A DNA stretch of 8,504 nt from Pseudomonadota bacterium (lineage in GTDB: Bacteria > Pseudomonadota > Gammaproteobacteria > Pseudomonadales > Cellvibrionaceae): assembly GCA_023416875.1 (NCBI GenBank), contig JAEZGT010000242.1, positions 1 to 8,504 on the forward strand, given 5' to 3'. The notes beneath the pieces were generated by a model. The model searched no databases, was not told the origin of the DNA, and was given only the letters and a program-made list of their open reading frames with translations. The position numbers and the translations under genes were made by a program. Shown here piece by piece: positions 1 to 4,919 of this stretch (position 1 is its first letter; the number at the start of each line of letters is the position of its first letter).

Positions 1-170
1 GCGCAGGTGATACCCCCTTGGGCAGAAACTGTGTGTGAACGGGTGGGAAAAACTTTGGTTACCACTGCGGTTTTGAAGCCAGACTGGGCCATCTGCAACG
101 CGGCGCGCATACCGGCGCCGCCGCCGCCCACTACGATTCCGTCAAAACTGATTGTGCGCATATTAGCCAT
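1..170 (-). CDS. sdhA: Succinate dehydrogenase flavoprotein subunit, N-terminal part (cut by window edge)
   Basis: Catalytic flavoprotein of succinate dehydrogenase (complex II), which oxidises succinate to fumarate on the cytoplasmic face of the inner membrane. Only the first 56 codons are visible; the gene runs off the left edge. The visible part begins MANMRTISFDGIVV, followed by the Rossmann FAD-binding glycines (GGGGAG, residues 15-20) and then FPTRSHTVSAQGG. His46 in RSHT corresponds to the histidine that binds FAD covalently in this family. The start is taken as the ATG at 170, five bases after the sdhD stop; a second in-frame ATG at 161 is possible, and neither has a strong Shine-Dalgarno sequence. 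It is the third gene of the operon sdhC-sdhD-sdhA, and sdhB would be expected further left. The identification is secure; the exact start is less so. Confidence 0.96.
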   Translation of the reverse strand, partial: MANMRTISFDGIVVGGGGAGMRAALQMAQSGFKTAVVTKVFPTRSHTVSAQGGITC

Positions 171-175
171 TTAAC

Positions 176-544
176 TTAAAACCCCCACAGAATTTCGAAA
201 CCCCAGACGAGGTACGACAAAGTCACCAGAGCGTAAGCGCCCAGCGCCACAATACGCAGACCTAAGGCTTTTCCGCCCATCATGCGCTCCGTCACATAGT
301 CCGTCAGAACAGCCCATAGGCCGATCCAACCGTGGCCGGCAACGCTGATAAGCGCGATGAAACTGAAATTGCGCATCCATTGTTGATCAAACAGATCGCG
401 CCACGTCGCGTAATCCATCTGAGGGTGGGAGGCAATAAACGCCACTATAAAAATTGTGTAAACGGCCAGCACCACGGCGCTGACGCGTTGAAAAACCCAA
501 TCAAACAAGCCACTGCGGCCCAGATTCGTTACTGCCGTTACCAT
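176..544 (-). CDS. sdhD: Succinate dehydrogenase membrane anchor subunit
   Basis: Small hydrophobic anchor subunit of complex II, which with SdhC holds heme b and the ubiquinone site in the inner membrane. The protein is 122 residues with three hydrophobic segments (roughly 20-40, 60-80 and 96-120). It starts MVTAVTNLGRSGLFDW and contains HGWIGLWAVLTDYV, the family signature. Counting from the ATG at 544, His71, Asp82 and Tyr83 take the same numbers as in E. coli SdhD, where Tyr83 contributes to the quinone site. This supports that start over an in-frame GTG nine bases upstream. The first 7 bases overlap the end of sdhC, which suggests translational coupling. A G-rich stretch (GGTGG) five bases before the ATG can serve as ribosome binding site. 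Confidence 0.95.
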   Translation of the reverse strand: MVTAVTNLGRSGLFDWVFQRVSAVVLAVYTIFIVAFIASHPQMDYATWRDLFDQQWMRNFSFIALISVAGHGWIGLWAVLTDYVTERMMGGKALGLRIVALGAYALVTLSYLVWGFEILWGF

Positions 545-915
545 ATCAACCACCCCGCTGCTGCCAGAATCAATACGACTGCCAAAGCCAACGCCAATTT
601 GGCGCCCGTCTGCCCACCCTTCAAAGACTCACCAATGCCCAAGTCCATAAACATATGGCGTATGCCCATTACCAAGTGATAAGCCAGTGCCGCCAGAACC
701 CCCCAAAGCACCACCTTGGCCAATGGGTTGGCTATCAGCTGACGCAGCTCGTTGAAGCTTTCTTCGGACCTCAGACTGGCATCCAACATCCACATCAACA
801 CCAGAATGCCTCCCAAAAGGACAACGCCGGTAATTCGGTGAGTGATGGAAACAATGGCAGTAATCGGGAACTTGATGGTGGACAAATCTAAATTGACAGG
901 TCGTTGCTTGTTCAC
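538..915 (-). CDS. sdhC: Succinate dehydrogenase cytochrome b556 subunit
   Basis: Membrane subunit of complex II that carries heme b and forms the ubiquinone pocket with SdhD. It is 125 residues, the usual length. The N-terminus has the family signature RPVNLDL...FPITAIVSITHRITG; Ser23 and Arg27 match the quinone-site Ser27 and Arg31 of E. coli SdhC. The second signature, YHLVMGIRHMFMD, contains His80, equivalent to the heme-ligand His84 of E. coli. Three membrane segments are apparent (about 28-46, 66-88 and 104-124). The start is a GTG at 915: reading upstream in frame there is no ATG, GTG or TTG for at least 15 codons. A weak AAAGG lies about 11 bases upstream. It is the first gene of the sdh operon, divergent from gltA. 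Confidence 0.95.
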   Translation of the reverse strand: MNKQRPVNLDLSTIKFPITAIVSITHRITGVVLLGGILVLMWMLDASLRSEESFNELRQLIANPLAKVVLWGVLAALAYHLVMGIRHMFMDLGIGESLKGGQTGAKLALALAVVLILAAAGWLIW

Positions 916-1296
916 AGTGTGTCGGTACCTTTGTCTATGGTTGCAATCTGTACGTCGGTATTCAGGGCATCCCTAAAAATTGCTCTTTTCATCCCCCAGC
1001 GGCGTTGCCCCGTCCGGGAGGCCGGCGCCCTCGAATCCTCATTTACTCTATGTAAACTGCGGTTCTCCGGGCGGTGCTTCCTTGCTGGGAACAAAAATTT
1101 CTAATTTTACAGATGCCCTTCAGTCAAATCCGTATGACCACGCGATAAAGGGAGCAGCAGACGGTCCAGAATGAACCGGGTAAATGGAAGGCCGCACGTT
1201 CGTGCTTCTTGCGCCTGTCAGGTCGGCAGAGCCTGTCGGTCTGGCGGGCGAGGGTTGAGAAAGCAAGCGCGGTAACGCCTCTCAAAAACGCGCGGA

Positions 1297-1325
1297 ATTA
1301 TAGAGATGCCCCAGGGAAAACACAA
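1297..1325 (-). promoter_or_regulatory. Candidate sigma-70 promoter for the sdh operon
   Basis: On the minus strand a perfect TATAAT (-10) occupies 1302-1297. A TTGTGT (3 of 6 to the TTGACA consensus) occupies 1325-1320, leaving a 17-base spacer. Transcription would begin near 1290 and run leftward into sdhC, giving a leader of roughly 375 bases. The -10 match and the spacing are seen directly; its use in the cell is inferred. Confidence 0.5.
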
Positions 1326-1814
1326 ACAAATTGACGCCGTAATTCCCTTGTTTTTCCTGAAGTTAATCTTCGAATGCACCAAAATAGCGAAGCATGAGAA
1401 ATAAGCGCACCGTAAAGTTGCAAAATATTTACTCCGAGGAATAAGAATAGCGGCGCAGGCGAAATGAACGGGGACTTTTTTTGTTTTGGTGGACCGACGC
1501 TACCCCTATGGCGCCGCTTTTCTCTATACTACGGCACGCCCGGGAATAATCGTTGCATTGTATTACCTGCGTAACACCTTTCAGTGCATCCCACCACCGG
1601 CGATACATCTGGACACGAACCCACGGGTTCTCGGCGACTTGTTCAGTGCTGACCTTTCCTTATATCCGGAATTTCATCTGCCATCCTCCAGGGCGGCAAG
1701 CTTGATGATCCCGTTGGGAAATGACCCAGTTGCCAGCCACTTGTATGCACTATCAAAGAATGCTTTTATGGCGCACCAGCTGCCCTAGGCATCGAGTCTT
1801 TCAATACTTGTAAC

Positions 1815-1819
1815 AGGAG
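1815..1819 (+). promoter_or_regulatory. Ribosome binding site of gltA
   Basis: AGGAG six bases before the ATG at 1826. It is a strong Shine-Dalgarno match at good spacing and fixes the gltA start. Confidence 0.85.
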
Positions 1820-1825
1820 TCCGTA

Positions 1826-3115
1826 ATGACTGATAAGAAAGCTCAACTTACGGTCGACGGTTTGAACGAAAAAATCGAGTTGCCGGTCTATTCCGGCAGT
1901 GTCGGTCCCGATGTGATCGACGTTCGCGCACTCACCGGCAAAGGGTTTTTCACCTACGATCCGGGTTTCGTTTCCACCGCGTCATGTGAATCCAAAATTA
2001 CTTATATCGATGGTGACAAAGGTGTGCTTTTGCACCGGGGCTATCCCATAGAAGTTCTTGCGGAAAGGTCAGATTACCTGGAAACCTGCTACCTGCTGCT
2101 GCACGGAGAGCTCCCCAGCCAAGCGCAGTACGACGAATTTGTTAATGTCATTACGCACCACACCATGGTGCATGAATCCATCGCCCGCTTCTTCCAGGGC
2201 TTTCACCACAACTCCCACCCGATGGCCATCATGTGTGGCGTGGTCGGCGCTCTGTCCGCCTTTTATCACGACTCGTTGGATATCAACGACGTGCAACACC
2301 GGCTGATCTCAGCCCATCGTTTGATCGCCAAAATGCCGACCCTGGCTGCCATGTGCTACAAGCACCACATCGGTCAGCCGTTCATGTATCCCAATAACAA
2401 CCTGAGCTATGCAGAAAACTTCCTGCATATGATGTTCGGCACCCCCTGCGACGATCCCAAGGTGAACCCGGTACTCGCAAAGGCCATGGACCGCATCTTC
2501 CTGCTACACGCAGACCACGAGCAGAACGCCTCCACCTCTACTGTGCGTCTTGCCGGCTCTTCTGGCGCCAATCCCTTTGCCTGTATCGCCGCAGGTATTG
2601 CCACCCTTTGGGGTCCCGCACATGGCGGCGCCAACGAAGCGGTACTGGATATGTTGGAAGAAATCGGCGATGTGAAGAACATCGACAAATACATCGCCAA
2701 AGCCAAGGATAAAAACGATCCGTTCCGCTTGATGGGCTTTGGTCACCGGGTTTATAAAAACTTCGACCCGCGCGCCAAGGTCATGAAGCAGACCTGTGAC
2801 GAAGTTCTGACTGAATTGGGACTAGAAAATGATCCACTGCTGAAGATCGCCAAGCGTCTCGAGCAGATTGCTCTGGAAGACCCCTACTTTGTCGAGAAGA
2901 AACTCTATCCCAACGTGGACTTTTACTCCGGCATCATCATGAAAGCCATCGGCATTCCGACTGAAATGTTTACGGTGATTTTTGCCACTGGACGCACCGT
3001 CGGCTGGATTGCTCACTGGCACGAAATGATTTCTGAAGGCTTCAAAATCGGTCGCCCCCGCCAGCTGTACACGGGTTACACCGCACGCGAATTTACGGCG
3101 CGCGACAAACGATAG
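1826..3115 (+). CDS. gltA: Citrate synthase, type II (hexameric, NADH-sensitive class)
   Basis: Condenses acetyl-CoA and oxaloacetate to citrate, the entry step of the TCA cycle, in the cytoplasm. The protein is 429 residues, against 427 in E. coli GltA, and is collinear with it throughout. The catalytic triad is present: His266 in WGPAHGG, His307 in FGHRVYKN and Asp365 in YPNVDFYSG. Cys208 in TPCDD sits where E. coli Cys206 lies near the NADH inhibitor site, so the enzyme is likely the allosteric, NADH-inhibited Gram-negative form (inference). The N-terminal small domain typical of type II enzymes, with DPGFVSTASCESKITYIDGD at about 45-64, is intact. The start is set by an AGGAG six bases upstream. 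The gene is monocistronic: it is preceded by a long control region shared with the divergent sdh operon and ends at a strong terminator. Confidence 0.98.
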   Translation: MTDKKAQLTVDGLNEKIELPVYSGSVGPDVIDVRALTGKGFFTYDPGFVSTASCESKITYIDGDKGVLLHRGYPIEVLAERSDYLETCYLLLHGELPSQAQYDEFVNVITHHTMVHESIARFFQGFHHNSHPMAIMCGVVGALSAFYHDSLDINDVQHRLISAHRLIAKMPTLAAMCYKHHIGQPFMYPNNNLSYAENFLHMMFGTPCDDPKVNPVLAKAMDRIFLLHADHEQNASTSTVRLAGSSGANPFACIAAGIATLWGPAHGGANEAVLDMLEEIGDVKNIDKYIAKAKDKNDPFRLMGFGHRVYKNFDPRAKVMKQTCDEVLTELGLENDPLLKIAKRLEQIALEDPYFVEKKLYPNVDFYSGIIMKAIGIPTEMFTVIFATGRTVGWIAHWHEMISEGFKIGRPRQLYTGYTAREFTARDKR

Positions 3116-3130
3116 AAGTTAAATCCATGC

Positions 3131-3171
3131 AAAAAATCCCGGCTTGGCCCCGCCAAGCCGGGATTTTTTTT
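3131..3171 (+). terminator. Bidirectional intrinsic terminator after gltA
   Basis: A perfect 12-base-pair GC-rich stem (TCCCGGCTTGGC at 3137-3148 pairing with 3152-3163) with a CCC loop. It is preceded by six A (3131-3136) and followed by eight T (3164-3171). The A and T runs let it work in both directions. It lies 15 bases after the gltA stop. Confidence 0.95.
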
Positions 3172-3221
3172 ATGCGCAAACGCCGCCAGAGCTGGTGGTC
3201 AAATATCAAGCTATGGCGTGC

Positions 3222-3235
3222 ATGACCCAGGTCAT
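3222..3235. repeat. Short perfect palindrome upstream of cysteine synthase gene
   Basis: ATGACC-CA-GGTCAT, six-base arms with a two-base centre, about 135 bases before the cysteine synthase start. It has the form of a dimeric regulator's operator, but I do not recognise a specific regulator, and a palindrome this short may be chance. Confidence 0.3.
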
Positions 3236-3272
3236 CAGCTTCCTGCCCCTTCCCCCAAGCCTTTCCACTCAC

Positions 3273-3295
3273 TTATCCACAGATATTGTGGACAG
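3273..3295. promoter_or_regulatory. DnaA box (consensus) with a degenerate inverted partner
   Basis: TTATCCACA at 3273-3281 is an exact match to the high-affinity DnaA box. Five bases later TGTGGACAG (3287-3295) is a 7-of-9 match in the opposite orientation, so the pair forms the inverted repeat TCCACA-GATAT-TGTGGA. A weaker TTATCC lies at 3345-3350. The site is in the spacer before the cysteine synthase gene. Nothing else here resembles an origin: there is no dnaA or dnaN, no AT-rich unwinding array and no box cluster. A regulatory or DnaA-titrating role, or chance, is more likely. Confidence 0.4.
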
Positions 3296-3357
3296 TCTGC
3301 GCCACTCCCCGAGCAGCACCGTTATTTGCTACATTGGCCCGCACTTATCCGGCCGCC

Positions 3358-3363
3358 AAGGAG
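3358..3363 (+). promoter_or_regulatory. Ribosome binding site that sets the cysteine synthase start
   Basis: AAGGAG seven bases before the ATG at 3371. The reading frame stays open upstream to an ATG at 3218, but that extra stretch has no such site and no family similarity, so 3371 is the start. Confidence 0.85.
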
Positions 3364-3370
3364 CCAACTC

Positions 3371-4285
3371 ATGAAATACAACAACATTCTCGAGTCCATC
3401 GGCAACACACCCCATGTGCGCATCAATAATCTGTTCCGGCCCGATTTGGAGGTCTGGATGAAGATTGAGCGTTTCAACCCAGGCTCCAGCATTAAAGATC
3501 GCATTGCACTGGCGATGATCGAAGCTGCCGAGCAAAGTGGCTCTATCAACAAGGACACGGTGATTATCGAACCCACTTCCGGCAACACTGGCATAGGCTT
3601 AGCCATGGTGGCTGCAGTAAAAGGTTATCGGCTGATTTTGACCATGCCGGAATCCATGTCTGTAGAGCGCCGCCGATACATGAAAGCGCTGGGCGCGGAA
3701 CTGGTGCTCACGCCAAAAGAAAATGGCATGGGAGGCGCAATCGCCAAGGCACAGGAACTGTTGCAGGAACACAGCAATAGCTGGATGCCGCAACAATTTG
3801 AAAACCCTGCCAACATAGCCGCACATCGCGACACCACGGCAAAAGAAATTCTGGAAGATTTTGACGATGGCATTGATTATTTGATTACCGGCGTCGGCAC
3901 CGGCGGTCACATCACCGCGTGTAGCGAAGTTTTAAAAGAAGTTTTTCCAGGTATGAAAACCTTTGCTGTGGAGCCGGAAACATCCCCCGTTATCAGCGGC
4001 GGAGCCAAAGGTGTTCACCGCGTCCAAGGGATAGGTGCAGGTTTTGTCCCGACCAATCTGCACAAGGAAACCTTGGATGGCACGATTCTGGTAAAAGATG
4101 AAGACGCCTTTGAAATGGCCCGCCAGTGCGCCAAGAAAGAAGGAATATTCGTCGGTATTTCATCCGGCGCAAGTCTGGCGGCAGTGAAAAATAAAGAAGC
4201 GGAAATGCCTGAAGGCAGCCGAGTTCTGGTGTTCAGCTACGACACAGGCGAGCGCTACCTGTCTATCGAAGATTTGTTTAACTAA
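3371..4285 (+). CDS. cysK: Cysteine synthase (O-acetylserine sulfhydrylase, CysK/CysM family)
   Basis: PLP-dependent enzyme that makes L-cysteine from O-acetylserine and sulfide in the cytoplasm. It is 304 residues, close to the usual 300-320. Lys42 in NPGSSIKDRIA is the PLP Schiff-base lysine. PTSGNTG (68-74) is the loop that binds the substrate carboxylate. GVGTGGHITA (174-183) is the PLP phosphate-binding loop, and SSGAS (264-268) contains the serine that contacts the PLP ring nitrogen. The opening (ILESIGNTPHVRINNL) and the end (GERYLSIEDLF) are typical of cysteine synthases rather than cystathionine beta-synthases. CysK and CysM are hard to separate by eye, so the symbol is tentative. 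A good ribosome binding site precedes the ATG. The gene appears to stand alone: a terminator lies upstream and a convergent gene follows. Confidence 0.9.
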   Translation: MKYNNILESIGNTPHVRINNLFRPDLEVWMKIERFNPGSSIKDRIALAMIEAAEQSGSINKDTVIIEPTSGNTGIGLAMVAAVKGYRLILTMPESMSVERRRYMKALGAELVLTPKENGMGGAIAKAQELLQEHSNSWMPQQFENPANIAAHRDTTAKEILEDFDDGIDYLITGVGTGGHITACSEVLKEVFPGMKTFAVEPETSPVISGGAKGVHRVQGIGAGFVPTNLHKETLDGTILVKDEDAFEMARQCAKKEGIFVGISSGASLAAVKNKEAEMPEGSRVLVFSYDTGERYLSIEDLFN

Positions 4286-4304
4286 AAAACACTCAAACTT
4301 AAGA

Positions 4305-4326
4305 AGATGCAGCGACCGCTGCATCT
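4305..4326 (-). terminator. Hairpin between the convergent cysteine synthase and zur genes
   Basis: A perfect nine-base-pair stem, AGATGCAGC (4305-4313) with GCTGCATCT (4318-4326), and a four-base loop. Read on the minus strand, downstream of the zur stop, it is followed by TTCTTAAGTTTG and then, after GTG, by six T. The tract is interrupted, so it would be a moderate terminator for zur. On the plus strand no T run follows, so a role in ending the cysteine synthase transcript is less sure. Confidence 0.5.
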
Positions 4327-4342
4327 GGCGAATAGCTAAACA

Positions 4343-4852
4343 TCAATGACGGTGATGCGCCTCCTCACCGTCTTCCAGCTCTCCACTCGTTTCGCCTCCC
4401 CCACTGCATTTAGCACAGACACCGTGGAGCTCCAGCTGCTGACTGGTGAGCGAGAAGCCCGCTTTGCGCACGCTTTCCTGCAGCTCCCGCACTAGGGTTT
4501 TGCGCAACCCCACCTCAGCCACTGCGTGGCAGCGGTCACAGATCAAAAATTGCGGAATCTCATGTTGATGGTCGCATGCGATATGCGCACAAGGCAGAAA
4601 CTGGTTGGTGGTCTCCAGTTTGTGTACGAGCTTGTTATCCACCAGAAAATTCAGAATGCGATAGACAGACATGGCAGGCAGGGATTCGTGATAGCGCTCG
4701 CGATAGCTGTCGACTATGTCGTATGCAGACAGGGGTGCTTCAGAAAGAAGTAAAACCAGCAAAATATTCTGGCGTTTTGGAGTCAGTTTCACCCCCACCC
4801 GATCACACTCGGCGCGGGCGCGGGCGATGATGCTATCAATCGAAAGGGCCAT
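4343..4852 (-). CDS. zur: Fur-family zinc uptake regulator (Zur)
   Basis: Dimeric metal-sensing repressor that, with zinc bound, normally shuts off zinc uptake genes. It is 169 residues from the ATG at 4852. A longer frame opens at a TTG 24 bases upstream, but AGG eight bases before the ATG favours the shorter form. The N-terminal winged helix (about 1-80) includes LTPKRQNILLVLL and the recognition-helix region PAMSVYRILNFL. Two CxxC pairs, Cys105/Cys108 in ICDRC and Cys146/Cys149 in VCAKC, match the structural zinc site. His77, Cys88, His95 or His97, and Glu113 align with the sensory site of E. coli Zur. VHKLETTN and FLICDRC favour Zur over Fur or PerR. The tail is acidic and ends in HHRH. 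No znuABC genes are in the window. It lies 67 bases downstream of the NRPS-like gene on the same strand. Confidence 0.88.
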   Translation of the reverse strand: MALSIDSIIARARAECDRVGVKLTPKRQNILLVLLLSEAPLSAYDIVDSYRERYHESLPAMSVYRILNFLVDNKLVHKLETTNQFLPCAHIACDHQHEIPQFLICDRCHAVAEVGLRKTLVRELQESVRKAGFSLTSQQLELHGVCAKCSGGGETSGELEDGEEAHHRH

Positions 4853-4919
4853 GGTTGCTGCCTGGGGAAAAACCAAACAGGCATTCTACACGCAACTGGC
4901 ATCCCGACTGAAATTGGCC

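Larger units (their letters stand above)
916..1825. other. Non-coding spacer between divergent sdhC and gltA
   Basis: About 910 bases with no gene I can support. The longest open frame (1486-1788, plus) begins at a TTG, has no ribosome binding site and shows no recognisable protein pattern. The spacer must carry the control regions for both TCA operons. What can be seen is a perfect TATAAT on the minus strand near 1300 (listed separately), AT-rich blocks around 1315-1445, a T run at about 1476-1487, and small inverted repeats such as GCACG-TT-CGTGC at about 1193-1204 and TTTAC-TCTAT-GTAAA near 1041-1055. I could not assign a convincing gltA promoter. No tRNA, CRISPR or insertion-sequence end was seen. 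Confidence 0.6.

Noticed and set aside
921..960. Direct repeat GTCGGTA at 921-927 and 954-960, 33 bases apart upstream of sdhC
   Set aside because: A seven-base repeat in a region this size is easily chance, and the flanks do not match.
912..1094. A 60-codon minus-strand frame ending at the sdhC start, a possible leader peptide
   Set aside because: Composition is arginine-rich and irregular, there is no convincing ribosome binding site, and it overlaps the sdhC start out of frame. Not supportable.
1473..1490. T-rich run at about 1476-1487 as a terminator
   Set aside because: There is no GC-rich stem in front of it on the plus strand and no gene whose transcript would end there.
1486..1788. 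A 100-codon open frame in the sdhC-gltA spacer
   Set aside because: It starts at TTG without a ribosome binding site and has no recognisable motif. It is probably a chance frame in control DNA.
3273..3353. Replication origin
   Set aside because: There is only one exact DnaA box and two weak ones, no AT-rich unwinding element, and no dnaA, dnaN or gidA neighbours.
3218..3370. N-terminal extension of cysteine synthase from the ATG at 3218
   Set aside because: The extra 51 residues have no family similarity, while AAGGAG sits at ideal spacing before the ATG at 3371.
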